Under the pieces are notes generated by a model. That model did no database searches, had not been told where the DNA came from, and was given only the letters and a program-made list of their open reading frames with translations. From Planotetraspora sp. A-T 1434 (GTDB taxonomy: Bacteria; Actinomycetota; Actinomycetes; Streptosporangiales; Streptosporangiaceae): a DNA stretch of 64,000 bases. Below are positions 50,587-61,400 of this stretch, in pieces. Position 1 is the stretch's first letter. Each line of letters opens with the position of its first letter. Made by a program: the position numbers and the translations under genes. The stretch lies in assembly GCF_025420585.1 (NCBI RefSeq), contig NZ_JAOEGB010000008.1, positions 186,001-250,000 on the forward strand, read 5' to 3'.

Positions 50587-51435
50587 ATGACCGATCCGAT
50601 CATCGTGGGCACGGACGGCTCGCCCAACGCGCTGGCCGCAGCCGAGTGGGCCGCGGACGACGCGGCCCGCCGGGGGCGCCCGTTGCGCCTGGTCTCCGTT
50701 GTCGACCGCTGGGCGTACGGCATCGCGAAGTTCCCGTCGTACGAAGGTGATCCGCTGGCCACGCACGCCGAGCGCGCGCTGGCCCAGGCCGAGGCGGTCG
50801 TGCGCAGGCGTCAGCCCGGCGTGACGGTCAGTGCGGAGATCATCGAGGGCCTGCCGGCCAAGGTCCTTCGTGACAAGGCCAAAGGGGCGACCGAGGTCGT
50901 CCTGGGCAGCAGGGGGCTGGGAGGCTTCGCCGGGATCGTGGTCGGCTCGGTCAGCACGCACGTGGCCGGTCAGGCCCACGGCCCGGTTGTGGTCGTACGC
51001 CCCGGATGGGAGGACACGCACGGGGAGGTCGTCGTGGGCATCGACGACTCCGACGAATGCGAGCCCGCCGTGGCGTACGCGTTCGAGGAGGCCAGGCTCC
51101 GCGGAAGCGCGCTTCGCGCGATCTTCGCGTGGCAGTTCCCCGTGCACGCCTTCGCGACCGAGATCACCTACGACATGGACGAGGTCCGGGACGCCCAGCA
51201 ACGGGCCGCAACCCAGAAGATCGACGTGTGGCGGAGCGACTACCCCGACGTGCCCGTGACGGAGGACGTCCTGTTCGCGCATCCGGTCGACGCGCTCACC
51301 GACGCGTCGAGCAAGGCCGACCTGCTCGTGGTCGGGTCCCACGGCCGCGGCGCCCTGGGATCCGTCGTGCTCGGCTCCGTCAGCCGCGCCGTCCTGCACC
51401 ACGCCCACTGCCCGGTCGCCGTCGTCCGCTCCTGA
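50587..51435 (+). CDS. Universal stress protein, two UspA domains
   Basis: 282 residues from ATG 50587 with AAAAGGAGG upstream. Two UspA domains, residues 1-138 and 148-282. Each ends with the ATP-binding G-2x-G-9x-G(S/T) pattern: 'GSRGLGGFAGIVVGSVS' and 'GSHGRGALGSVVLGSVS', and begins with 'IIVGTDGS' or 'VVVGIDDS'. Tandem USPs of this kind are part of actinobacterial dormancy and hypoxia responses. Related to the second USP at 52373. Confidence 0.94.
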   Translation: MTDPIIVGTDGSPNALAAAEWAADDAARRGRPLRLVSVVDRWAYGIAKFPSYEGDPLATHAERALAQAEAVVRRRQPGVTVSAEIIEGLPAKVLRDKAKGATEVVLGSRGLGGFAGIVVGSVSTHVAGQAHGPVVVVRPGWEDTHGEVVVGIDDSDECEPAVAYAFEEARLRGSALRAIFAWQFPVHAFATEITYDMDEVRDAQQRAATQKIDVWRSDYPDVPVTEDVLFAHPVDALTDASSKADLLVVGSHGRGALGSVVLGSVSRAVLHHAHCPVAVVRS

Positions 51436-51593
51436 CCCGGTTCCGGCCCGCCGGGCACAGTGACAACACGACAACACGCACAGTGAGAGACGCCCCTGCC
51501 ATGAGGTTTCGCGTCATCGCGCGCCCGATCGGCCGCCTCGAAGCCCAAGCCGGGCCCGCCCCGGCCGGACGGGCCCGTCTTGAAGGGGGGAGC

Positions 51594-52208
51594 TCAGCTC
51601 TCCGTGCCCGGCTGGCTGCCGGACTGGTCGGAGGGCAGGTCGCCATACTGCTCGCCATACTGCGCGGAGGACTCGGCCGGCTGCTCGCCGAACTCCGCTG
51701 ACCCCTCTGCCGGCCGGCCGGCGAACTCGGCCGTCTCCTCAGCCCTCTCCCCGGGCTGCTGGACCTGCTGCTCGCCAAGCTGCGCCTGCTCGCCGGGCCT
51801 CTCGACGCGGATCCGCCGGCCCTCTTCCTCCTCGGCGGTGAGCTGCACCATGACTTCGAGAATTCCCTGGTCATAGGTGGCCTTGATGTTCCGCTCGTCC
51901 GCGTTGGGCGGCAGCGGGATGGAGCGGGTGAACGCGCCGTACCGGAACTCGGTCCGATACGCGTGCCGCTCCTCGTGACGCCGCTCGGCGTGGATGGTCA
52001 GAACGCCGTTGGCCACAGTGATCTCAAGGTCCTTCTCGGGGTCGATCCCGGGGAGTTCGGCACGCAGGACGTACCGGCCCTCCTTGACGTAGTCCTCGAA
52101 CCGGATCGGCTGTCCTGTCACCGGCCGCAGCGCGGCGAGCGGTGCCTCCAGCCAGTCGAAGAGTTCGGGAACGAGCCCTCTCGATTCCCGCCGCATCGGT
52201 ACGCTCAT
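51594..52208 (-). CDS. Hsp20/alpha-crystallin small heat-shock protein with long acidic tail
   Basis: 204 residues from ATG 52208 with GGAGGTAGGG upstream. The alpha-crystallin domain spans about 40-130: 'RFEDYVKEGRYVLRAELPGI', 'DPEKDLEITVANGVLTI', 'RTEFRYGAFTRSIPLP' and 'YDQGILEVMV'. An extra C-terminal tail of 65 residues is rich in Glu, Gln, Ser and Gly with 'FGEQPAESSAQYGEQYG'-type repeats, longer than usual for the family (about 145). ATP-independent holdase. Divergent from a USP gene. Confidence 0.92.
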   Translation of the reverse strand: MSVPMRRESRGLVPELFDWLEAPLAALRPVTGQPIRFEDYVKEGRYVLRAELPGIDPEKDLEITVANGVLTIHAERRHEERHAYRTEFRYGAFTRSIPLPPNADERNIKATYDQGILEVMVQLTAEEEEGRRIRVERPGEQAQLGEQQVQQPGERAEETAEFAGRPAEGSAEFGEQPAESSAQYGEQYGDLPSDQSGSQPGTES

Positions 52209-52281
52209 AAGCCCTACCTCCGTCTTCTCTTGACCTACGCCTCCATCACATCGCCATACGGCATGAGGCACATGAGTCGGA

Positions 52282-52300
52282 GGTCCCTTGTGTCAGGGCC
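52282..52300. promoter_or_regulatory. Possible DosR-type box between hsp20 and USP genes
   Basis: GGTCCC-TTGTGTCA-GGGCC, an imperfect dyad in the divergent promoter region, 73 bp before the second USP start. Similar in kind to the sequence at 50525. Confidence 0.3.
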
Positions 52301-52372
52301 GTTCGGCCACTGTGCGGGCCTGCTCCGCCGGGATGTCATGAATTCGCAGACCTACCCCGGAGGAGATCGATC

Positions 52373-53242
52373 ATGGCCGGACTCATCGTGGCCGCCGTAG
52401 ACGGATCCAGGCCCGCTCTGGCCGCAGTCGACTGGGCCGCCGACGACGCCCACAGGAGAGGCGCCAGGCTCAGGATCGTCCACGTGCGGGAGCCGTGGGC
52501 CAACGAGCACCCCTTCCACGGCGTCGAGGGCTTCGGCGAGTCGCTGACCGAGCACTGCGAGGGCGTGCTGGCCCTGGCCGCTGACCGGGCCCGGCAGCGC
52601 GCGCCCGGCCTCGACGTGACCACGGGCCTCGTCACGGGAGCCGTCATCGAACGTCTCATGACCGAGTCCGCGCGGGCCGGCGTCACGGTCCTCGGGAGCC
52701 GGGGCATGGGCGGCTTCGCGGGGCTCGTCCTCGGATCCGTCGGACTGGGACTCGCCACGCACGCGGTCGCTCCCCTGGTCGTCGTCCGGAGAACCCAGCA
52801 GACCGTGTACGGCGAGGTCGTCGTCGGCTTCGACGGATCTCCCCATTCCGAGGCGGCCGTGGACTTCGCGTTCGAGGAGGCCAGGCTGCGGCAGGCCCGC
52901 GTGCGCGCGGTGTACGCCTGGGACATCCCGATGTTCTCGCCCTTCGCCGTCGGCTACACGCGGGAGATGGGGGAGATCTTCGACCGGGAGTCGAGTGCGG
53001 CGGGGCAGCGGCTGGCTCCGTGGCGTGACAAACATCCCGACGTCCCGCTGGTCGAGTCGGCCGTCTGCGGGCACCCGATCCCCGCCCTGGCGGACGCCTC
53101 GCGGACCGCCGACCTGGTCGTCGTGGGGTCGAGGGGGCGTGGCGGGTTCGGCGGAGCGCTGCTCGGCTCGGTCAGCCACGGCGTCCTCTACCGGGCGCAC
53201 TGCCCCGTCGCGATCGTCCGGCCAGGCGAAACAGGGCGATGA
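52373..53242 (+). CDS. Universal stress protein, two UspA domains
   Basis: 289 residues from ATG 52373 after GGAGGAG. Tandem UspA domains with 'IVAAVDGSRPALAAVDWAAD' and 'VVVGFDGSPHSEAAVDFAFE' at the domain starts and nucleotide-loop motifs 'GSRGMGGFAGLVLGSVG' and 'GSRGRGGFGGALLGSVS'. Paralogue of the gene at 50587; the two flank the hsp20 gene. Confidence 0.94.
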   Translation: MAGLIVAAVDGSRPALAAVDWAADDAHRRGARLRIVHVREPWANEHPFHGVEGFGESLTEHCEGVLALAADRARQRAPGLDVTTGLVTGAVIERLMTESARAGVTVLGSRGMGGFAGLVLGSVGLGLATHAVAPLVVVRRTQQTVYGEVVVGFDGSPHSEAAVDFAFEEARLRQARVRAVYAWDIPMFSPFAVGYTREMGEIFDRESSAAGQRLAPWRDKHPDVPLVESAVCGHPIPALADASRTADLVVVGSRGRGGFGGALLGSVSHGVLYRAHCPVAIVRPGETGR

Positions 53243-53297
53243 CCGGTCTGGCGGGTTGTGGGAGCCGGCCTCCCGCCTGTCGAAGGAGATGAGTGTC

Positions 53298-53783
53298 ATG
53301 GCACGAGTGCTCGTGGCGTACGGCTCGAAGAGAGGCTCGACGGCGGAGATCGCCGAGTGGATAGGCGCGGCGTTACGGGAGGAAGGCCACCAGGTGGACG
53401 TGCTCTCGGCGGATGCGGCGGTCGACGCGCGTGGCTACGACGCCGTGATACTCGGCGGCGCGGTCTACATGGGCTCCTGGCACAGGGACGCCCGGCGGTT
53501 CGCCCGCCGCCACGAGAAGACGCTTCAGTCGTCGTCGGTCTGGATGTTCAGCAGCGGTCCCCTCGACCGTTCCGCCGAGGAGAAGGACATCCCTCCGGTG
53601 CGGAAGGCGGCCAAGTGGATGGCCCGGCTGGGCGCCATCGGCCACATGACCTTCGGAGGCCGCCTCGCGGCGGACGCGCGGGGATTCCCCGCCTCCGCCA
53701 TGGCACGGACGATGGCCGGCGACTTCCGCAACCCCGAACAGGTCCGGGCCTGGGCCAAGTCCGTCGCCGGCCAGCTCGGGTAG
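53298..53783 (+). CDS. Flavodoxin domain protein (HemG-like)
   Basis: 161 residues. The ATG at 53298 is 9 nt after AAGGAG; the ATG at 53289 is too close. 'RVLVAYGSKRGSTAEIAEWI' is the FMN phosphate loop, 'YDAVILGGAVYMGSWHRDAR' the second FMN loop and 'VWMFSSGPL' the third. Matches the flavodoxin-like menaquinone-dependent protoporphyrinogen oxidase/FAD-less family. In actinobacteria such genes accompany USP and hypoxia clusters. It follows the USP gene by 55 bp and may be co-transcribed. Confidence 0.88.
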   Translation: MARVLVAYGSKRGSTAEIAEWIGAALREEGHQVDVLSADAAVDARGYDAVILGGAVYMGSWHRDARRFARRHEKTLQSSSVWMFSSGPLDRSAEEKDIPPVRKAAKWMARLGAIGHMTFGGRLAADARGFPASAMARTMAGDFRNPEQVRAWAKSVAGQLG

Positions 53784-53932
53784 GTCATGCCTGACGAAGT
53801 CCGCCGGCCGCCGCGTATGCCGCCTTATCCATACGCCGATGGGAAGGGGGTTGACTGGCGGGGATCGTGTCGCCACGGTGTTCGAGTCCGATGGCTGGGA
53901 GTCCCGATGGTTCGTCGTAGCGGAGGGTCGCG

Positions 53933-54331
53933 ATGAGGTTCGTGCGCGAGAACGAGATCAAAGTCAGCAGGCCGGGACCGGACAGGTTCACGGACGGTGT
54001 CTGGGAGGCCCCCGCTCTCGAGGCGGTTCAGCCGGACGGCCTGCGGGCCCAGCGCTTCTCCTATGACCCCGAGGCGCGCTCCGGCTGGCATACGCACGAC
54101 GGGGAGCAGGCGCTGTACGTGCTGTCAGGACGAGGTGTCATCACGCGATGGGGCGAAAGCAGGGGAACCGAGGTGGGCCCCGGGGACTGGATCCACGTGC
54201 AGCCCGGAGAGAAGCACTGGCACGGCGCCGTCGCCGACGACACCCTCGTCCACATCGCCGTCACGGCGAGCGGAAAGACCCACTGGCACGGGCCCGTGTC
54301 CGACGAGGAGTACCGCTCCAGCCTCGAATAG
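53933..54331 (+). CDS. Cupin domain protein
   Basis: 132 residues from an ATG preceded by CGGAGGG. Cupin motif 1 'SGWHTHDGEQALYVLSGRG' with metal His residues and motif 2 'PGDWIHVQPGEKHWHGAVAD' are both intact, so it should bind a metal. The end 'GKTHWHGPVSDEEY' is seen in small carboxymuconolactone-type and quercetinase-like cupins. The reaction is unknown. Last gene of the stress block. Confidence 0.88.
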   Translation: MRFVRENEIKVSRPGPDRFTDGVWEAPALEAVQPDGLRAQRFSYDPEARSGWHTHDGEQALYVLSGRGVITRWGESRGTEVGPGDWIHVQPGEKHWHGAVADDTLVHIAVTASGKTHWHGPVSDEEYRSSLE

Positions 54332-54516
54332 TCCCCCGTAGGCGGGCCGCGGTGCGGTGTCGGTGGGCCCGTAGGGGAGCCAGAACCGCGGCGGAGGCAA
54401 CAATTCCCCCATCGCTGTTCCAGAACTCGGTATGAGCACGCATGCCGCGACCGCCCGCCGGGACGCTGCCGTAGTGGGCAGCCGCTCTGGGCGGCTGGGG
54501 AGTTCCGGGGGAAGAC

Positions 54517-54909
54517 GTGAAGCTGTCACAGGTCAGGCCGGCCCTGCTGTCAGCGGCAGTCGCGGTCGCCGTGCTCGGATCGGCGGTGGCCGGATGCGGT
54601 GATCAGGGCGGCGGCGCAGGCCAGAAGGTGAACAAGGCTCGACCGAGCACAACACAGAGCGCCGGCCCGGCCAAGAGCGGAGCGGCTCAGGTGCGCAAGG
54701 TCTCGGCCAACACCGCGAGCGAGGCGGAGATCGCGGCGGCTCTCAAGGCCGCGAAGGTGCCCAACCCCGGCCGGTGGGCGGATGAGGTGATCGAATATCG
54801 ACTGTATCCGGCGAACGATCCGACGTTGGCCAAACTGCGGCGGAACCTCGCCAAATACCACCCCGGGGAAGACACGCTGGCAAAGATCATCTCAGCCCTG
54901 AAGCCCTGA
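54517..54909 (+). CDS. Small lipoprotein
   Basis: 130 residues from a GTG with GGGGGAAG upstream. The hydrophobic N-terminus ends in the lipobox 'SAVAGC' with Cys near residue 28, followed by a Gly/Gln/Ser/Ala spacer. The C-terminal 65 residues ('SEAEIAAALKAAKVPNPGRW', 'VIEYRLYPANDPTLAKLRRN') are helical and conserved-looking. Extracytoplasmic, membrane-tethered; function unknown. Confidence 0.75.
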   Translation: MKLSQVRPALLSAAVAVAVLGSAVAGCGDQGGGAGQKVNKARPSTTQSAGPAKSGAAQVRKVSANTASEAEIAAALKAAKVPNPGRWADEVIEYRLYPANDPTLAKLRRNLAKYHPGEDTLAKIISALKP

Positions 54910-54944
54910 GGGGTGCGCGTAGCCGTCACATCCGGGACGAGGCC

Positions 54945-55421
54945 GTGAGAACCGTACGGGGGGATGACGCCCAGCGCCTGGTGCGCCTGGGCCTTGTCGC
55001 GCTCACCGTCGTCGACATCGTGGGGACCGCCTTCGAGCTGGCCACTGAGCGACACTGGCGGACCGCCGTGCAACTCGTCCCCTGGGGCGCGCTCGTCCTG
55101 CTCGCCCTCACCGTCGCGCTCTACGGTTCGCGGCGCCGCCGAGGGGTCATCGCGTGGATTCGCGGGCTGGCGGGGGTCGTCCTGCTGCTCTCACTCTTCG
55201 GGATCTACGAGCACGTGTCGGCCAACTACGCCGCGGGGCCGCTGGACCAGCGGTACGCCACCACATGGGACGCCCTGCCCTGGACCACCCGCTGGTGGTA
55301 CGCGCTCACCAAGACCGTCGGGCCGTCTCCGCCTCTCGCCCCGGCGACGCTGGCGCAGGCTGCGATCCTCATGCTGCTGGCCACCGTCGGGGAGCGGGGA
55401 CCCGGGCACGGGCCGGAATGA
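54945..55421 (+). CDS. Small integral membrane protein
   Basis: 158 residues from a GTG with GGGACGAGG upstream. Four hydrophobic segments: 'LVALTVVDIVGTAFELA', 'VQLVPWGALVLLALTVAL', 'IRGLAGVVLLLSLFGIY' and 'PATLAQAAILMLLATV'. Begins 35 bp after the lipoprotein gene, so possibly the same transcript. No family recognised. Confidence 0.65.
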   Translation: MRTVRGDDAQRLVRLGLVALTVVDIVGTAFELATERHWRTAVQLVPWGALVLLALTVALYGSRRRRGVIAWIRGLAGVVLLLSLFGIYEHVSANYAAGPLDQRYATTWDALPWTTRWWYALTKTVGPSPPLAPATLAQAAILMLLATVGERGPGHGPE

Positions 55422-55459
55422 GCCGCCTGGGGAGGCCGGGGCCGAGCTCCACCGGTCCG

Positions 55460-56011
55460 TCAGCCGGTGACGATGATGAGGTCGGCGCGTGAGCGGACGT
55501 CGTCCGAGGCGTAGTAGCGCTCCTCCTGGGCCGCCCAGCGCGACCAGTGGGGAACGTAGAGGTCGCCGTCACGTGCCAGCGCCCGCTTCCTGCGCACGTC
55601 GCCGTCCGCCTCGAGCCACACAAGCCCGCTCAGGTACGGCGAAGCCCGGCCCGCGCCGGAACCGACGCCCTCGATGACGAGCGCGCCGGTGTGGGGCAGC
55701 TCGTGCCACTCGGCGTACCGGTCGCGGTCCCAGTCGTAGCGGCGCCAGCGTGCCGTCCGGCCCCGCGCGAGCGGCTGGAGCACCCATTCCAGCAGGGCGT
55801 CCATCCCGGGAAGAAGGCCGTCCCACCCGTCGTAGAGGTCGTCCATCCGGATCACCGGCGCGGGCAGCTCGGCCGCGACGGCCGCGGCGAGGGTCGATTT
55901 GCCGGCTCCCGAGCGTCCCTCTATGGCGAGGACCCGGGTGTCCCCGGCTCGGGCGGGACGGTCCGTGAGCCACGCCGCGATCTCGGCGGCTCGCGCGTTC
56001 ACCACCGGCAC
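55460..56011 (-). CDS. P-loop kinase, uridine kinase-like
   Basis: 183 residues from a GTG. Walker A 'VLAIEGRSGAGKSTLAAAVA', then 'VIRMDDLYDGWDGL' and 'RYDWDRDRYAEWHELP', and 'GALVIEGVGSG' for the acceptor site and Walker B. The order matches actinobacterial uridine-kinase-like proteins that phosphorylate nucleosides or related small molecules. Substrate not determined by sequence. Confidence 0.85.
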   Translation of the reverse strand: MPVVNARAAEIAAWLTDRPARAGDTRVLAIEGRSGAGKSTLAAAVAAELPAPVIRMDDLYDGWDGLLPGMDALLEWVLQPLARGRTARWRRYDWDRDRYAEWHELPHTGALVIEGVGSGAGRASPYLSGLVWLEADGDVRRKRALARDGDLYVPHWSRWAAQEERYYASDDVRSRADLIIVTG

Positions 56012-56144
56012 GTCCCACTTCGGCTCACGACGGGGTCACCCGGCTGCGAGGGGATCCGCGGCGGAGCACCCGAGGTGGGCGAAGCCGGACGCCCCTTGAC
56101 GGGGGCCCGCGCCCACCCGGGGCCGTCGACGTGAGAAGACGCCG

Positions 56145-56441
56145 TTAGACGCCCGCGCGGGACGGACGACGGATGCCGTGCTCGGCTGCCTGCTCCTCCC
56201 ACTCCGCGGTCTCGCGCCCCTTCTCGACGTGGGTCTCCTCGATGCGAAGGGCGACCCCCATGGCGAAGAACGTCGGCGCCCACTCGCCCACGAAGAGGGC
56301 CCAGCGGTCCGCCCGGTCCAGCCCGGCCGACTCGTACTCCTTGGAGACGAACCACGAAGCGACTGAGAGGCCGATCGAGGCCATGCCGGCCATGTACATC
56401 ATGTTGGAGCGTAGCCCCATCCGATGAAGGGTGCTGATCAT
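56145..56441 (-). CDS. Small hypothetical membrane protein
   Basis: 98 residues from an ATG with AAGGGGGA upstream. Two hydrophobic segments ('MMYMAGMASIGLSVASWFV' and 'WALFVGEWAPTFFAMGVALR') with a charged loop and a Glu-rich C-terminus. Divergent from ppgK. Common type of unannotated actinobacterial membrane protein; role unknown. Confidence 0.7.
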   Translation of the reverse strand: MISTLHRMGLRSNMMYMAGMASIGLSVASWFVSKEYESAGLDRADRWALFVGEWAPTFFAMGVALRIEETHVEKGRETAEWEEQAAEHGIRRPSRAGV

Positions 56442-56594
56442 TTCGTCCCCCTTGTGGTGATTTCTCCCCTTTTATCGATACCCGGCGACCATGTCGTAAC
56501 ACGCCAAGGAGCAGCATGATCAAGCGCATAATCCCGGGTGGAGGGGTAGCGTGATCGCCGGACCCCTGGAGCAGTCGAGGAAGCCGAGGAAGTC

Positions 56595-57338
<744 letters not shown>

Positions 57339-57658
57339 GCCCTGTCTCCCGCGAAACGGACCGTCGGAGCGGACGGCTCCCGAGCGGCACGAGCACCGAC
57401 CCCCAGCGGCAGCCGTACGGCATCAGCGCCGAGCGCGTCGACGACCATAGTCTCCGGTTCTATTTCGGCCAACTCTGGTAATACCCCTTTTCCCTACTTG
57501 AACAGCATGGAATGTTCGTGTCACGATGGCGTCATGACTTCATGGCGAGGACTGACCGAGCGTCGTCACATCGATCTGCTCCGCGTCTGCGGCGCCGCCT
57601 GTTGATCGCCGGCTCCACCCCAACCCGGCAGACCGTCATCAGGCAAGGAGAATCGCGA
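57339..57658. other. Intergenic region upstream of the winged-helix regulator
   Basis: No gene is supported. CGGACCGTCGGAGCGGACGG near 57358 may form a weak hairpin after ppgK. The part at 57450-57540 is less GC-rich and probably contains the promoter of the regulator. A ribosome site AGGCAAGGAG is at 57641-57650. Confidence 0.4.
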
Positions 57659-58285
57659 ATGTCCCATGTCATCGACTTCGCCGCACGCCAGCGAGAGCAG
57701 GGTCACGAGAAGGGCCGCAGTCCGGGTGGCGAGCTGCCGCCGATCGAGGAGGGGACCGTGCTCAGCGTGCTGCCGATCCCCGGAGTCGACGCCGCGCTCG
57801 TGATCGTCGGGCACATGGTGCCGATGGAGGGCGGACGGCAGGCGCTCGAAGCCGTCCAGCTCTCGCAGGCGGCCCAGATCGTCCAATCCGCCCAGTTCAC
57901 AGAGTCCTCCTCCCCGAGCGTTCCGCACGCCCAGGCCGTACGGCAGGGCGAGCGCGGGCAGAGCGTGCACCTGCGGCAGGCCCGGCCGGCCGCCCCGGCG
58001 GAGGACGTGGTCATCGACCGCGCGGCACGCGTGGTGCGGGTGGACGGAGAGGAGATCGAACTGACCTTCAGGGAGTTCGAGCTGCTCGACTACCTGTCCT
58101 CCGCTCCGGGCCGGGTCTTCAACCGCCGCCAGCTCATGGCGGCGGTGTGGGATCGGTACGGCGACGAGGGCGTGCGGACGGTCGACGTCCACGTGCTCCG
58201 GCTGCGCCGCAAGCTGGGCCGCCACGCCGACCGGGTCGTGACGGTGCGGAACGTCGGCTACAAGTACCAGCCGCCGCGCGGATAA
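57659..58285 (+). CDS. Winged-helix regulator of the OmpR/PhoB type without receiver
   Basis: 208 residues from ATG 57659. Residues 1-115 lack the receiver-domain Asp and look like a short beta-containing domain ('GTVLSVLPIPGVDAALVIVG') plus a Gln/Ala/Ser-rich linker. Residues about 118-208 are a complete OmpR-like DNA-binding domain: 'AARVVRVDGEEIELTFREFE', 'RVFNRRQLMAAVW', 'VRTVDVHVLRLRRKLG' and 'VVTVRNVGYKYQP'. Phosphorylation control is therefore not expected. Target unknown. Confidence 0.88.
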   Translation: MSHVIDFAARQREQGHEKGRSPGGELPPIEEGTVLSVLPIPGVDAALVIVGHMVPMEGGRQALEAVQLSQAAQIVQSAQFTESSSPSVPHAQAVRQGERGQSVHLRQARPAAPAEDVVIDRAARVVRVDGEEIELTFREFELLDYLSSAPGRVFNRRQLMAAVWDRYGDEGVRTVDVHVLRLRRKLGRHADRVVTVRNVGYKYQPPRG

Positions 58286-58480
58286 CCGTCGGGGCGTGAT
58301 TGGAGGGCGGCGACGGGCGGGGGCCGTCACCGGGGAAGTGCCTGAGCCCGGGGCGGCGCCGGAGAGGGGCGCGCCCCCGGCCGCCCCGGCCGTCCCTACC
58401 GGCCGCACGGGTCAAACGATCTTGATGTTCGAAAACGGTTGGCGGAGCGGTGGGGGCGGTTGCCTATCCTTGAGCATGGA

Positions 58481-61400
58481 ATGAACATGCTCGCCGATCT
58501 CCAAGGCCGCCTGCCCGGCCTCATGCTGCGTGATGAGCGCAGGCTGCGCCGCCGTATCGACGGCATGCGCAAGGTGCGTGACGGCAAATCACGCCAGGCC
58601 GTCGTCCGGGAAATCACCGGCGACATCGAGGCCGCCGAGCGGCGCGTCGCGGCGCGCCGGGAGGCCGTCCCGATCCTCAGCTACCCGCCCGGCCTGCCGG
58701 TCAGCCAGCGCAAGGACGACCTGCTCGAAGCGATCCGCGACAACCAGGTCGTCATCGTGGCGGGCGAGACCGGCTCGGGCAAGACGACCCAGCTTCCGAA
58801 GATCTGCCTGGAGCTGGGCCGGGGCGTCCACGGGCTCATCGGGCACACCCAGCCCCGCCGGATCGCGGCGCGCACGGTCGCCGAGCGCATCGCCGAGGAG
58901 CTGTCGATCCCGCTGGGGGAGGCGGTCGGTTACAAGGTCAGGTTCACCGACCACTCCAGCGACGGGACACTGGTCAAGCTGATGACCGACGGCATCCTCC
59001 TGGCGGAGATGCAGACCGACCCGCTCCTGCTGCAGTACGACACGCTGATCATCGACGAGGCGCACGAGCGCAGCCTCAACATCGACTTCATCCTGGGCTA
59101 CGTCAAGCAGCTTCTGCCGAGGCGGCCCGACCTCAAGGTCGTCATCACCTCGGCGACCATCGACCCCGAGCGGTTCTCCCGGCATTTCGCGGCCTCCGGC
59201 ACGGGGGAGGGCGCGCCGATCGTCGAGGTCTCCGGCCGGACCTACCCCGTCGAGGTGCGACACCGCCCGATCGAGGAGGACGACGACCAGACGCAGGCCA
59301 TCGTCGACGCCGTGGACGAGCTGAGCGCCGAGGGACCGGGCGACATCCTGGTGTTCCTCAGCGGCGAGCGGGAGATCCGCGACACGGCCGACGCGCTCAA
59401 GGGCCGCAGGGAGGAGGTCCTCCCGCTGTACGCGCGCCTGTCGGCGGCCGAGCAGCACCGCGTCTTCCAGACCCACCGGGGCCGCCGGATCGTGCTGGCG
59501 ACCAACGTGGCGGAGACCTCGCTGACCGTGCCGGGCATCAAGTACGTCATCGACCCCGGCACGGCGCGGATCTCCCGGTACAGCCACCGGCTCAAGGTGC
59601 AGCGGCTCCCGATCGAGCCGATCTCGCAGGCGTCGGCCAACCAGCGGAAGGGCCGTTGCGGCCGGACCTCCGACGGCATCTGCATCCGGCTCTACTCGGA
59701 GGAGGACTTCGCCTCCCGGCCGGAGTTCACCGATCCGGAGATCCTCCGTACGAACCTGGCGAGCGTCATCCTGCAGATGACCTCTCTGGGCCTGGGCGAC
59801 ATCGCGGCCTTCCCGTTCGTCGAGCCGCCGGACAGCCGCCAGATCCGCGACGGCGTCAACCTGCTGCACGAGCTGGGCGCGCTGGCGGCCGCGTCGCCGG
59901 GCGACAGGCAGGCGGCCCCGCAGCGGGATGCCCGGGCGGGAGCGCAGAGGGGGGCACAGAGGGAGGCACAGAGGGAGGCACAGAGGGAGGCACAGCTCAC
60001 GCCGCTCGGGCGGAAGCTGGCGCAGCTCCCCGTGGACCCGCGGCTGGCCCGCATGGTCCTGGAGGCCGACAGGAACGGCTGCGCCCGCGAGGTCATGGTC
60101 ATCGCGGCGGCCCTCTCGATCCAGGACCCGCGCGAACGGCCGGCGGACAAGCAGCAGGCGGCCGACGAGAAGCACCGCCGCTTCGCCGACAAGGAATCCG
60201 ACTTCCTGACATATCTCAACCTGTGGAACTACATCCGGGAGCAGCAGCGGGAGCTGTCCTCCAGCGCGTTCCGCCGGCTGTGCAAGTCGGAATTCCTCAA
60301 CTATCTGCGCGTGCGGGAATGGCAGGACATCGACAGCCAGATCCGCCAGGTCGCCAAGACCCTCGGCATCACCCCCAACAGCGTCGACGCCGATCCCCAG
60401 CGGATCCACCAGTCGCTGCTGCCGGGCCTGCTGTCGCACATCGGCGTCAAGGACGTCGAGGCCAAGCGCAGGCAGGACGGCCAGCGGCGGCCCATGACGG
60501 AGTACATCGGCGCCCGGAACGCCCGGTTCGCGATCTTCCCGGGGTCGGCGCTCGCGAAGTCACAGCCCCAGTGGGTCATGTCGGCGGAGCTCGTGGAGAC
60601 GTCGCGGCTCTGGGCCCGGGTCAACGCCAAGATCGAACCGCAGTGGATAGAGGCGCTCGCCCAGCACCTCGTCAAGCGCACCTACAGCGAGCCGCACTGG
60701 GAGAAGGACCAGGCCGCCGTCGTGGCCCTGGAGAAGGTCACCCTGTACGGCGTGCCGATCGTGACCGAGCGCAAGGTCAACTACGGCCGGATCGACCCGG
60801 AGCTGAGCCGCGAGCTGTTCATCCGCCACGCCCTGGTCGACGGCGACTGGCGGACCCACCACAGGTTCTTCCACGACAACCGCAAGCTGCTGCAGGAGGT
60901 CGAGCAGCTCGAGGAGAAGGCCCGGCGCCGGGACATCCTCGTGGACGACGAGACCCTCTTCGACTTCTACGACGAGCGGATCCCCGCCGAGGTCGTCTCC
61001 GGGCGCCACTTCGACAGCTGGTGGAAGAAGACCGCGGCCACCACGCCCGACCTGCTGACGTTCACGCCGGAGATGCTGGTCAACTCCAGCGCCGGGGTCA
61101 GCGCCCGCGACTACCCCGACGCGTGGCGGCAGAACGGGCACCGCATGCGGCTGACCTACCGGTTCGAGCCGGGCGCCGCCGGGGGAGCTGCCGCCGGGGT
61201 GGCCGGCCGAGGTGCCGACGCGGCGGCTGACGGGGGAGCGGGGGGCGTGGCCGACGGCGTGACCGTTCACATCCCGCTCGCCGTGCTCAACCAGGTCGAC
61301 CCCGCCGGCTTCGACTGGCAGATCCCCGGCCTCCGGGAAGACCTGGTCACCGCGCTCATCAGGTCGCTTCCCAAACCGCTGCGGCGCAACTTCGTCCCCG

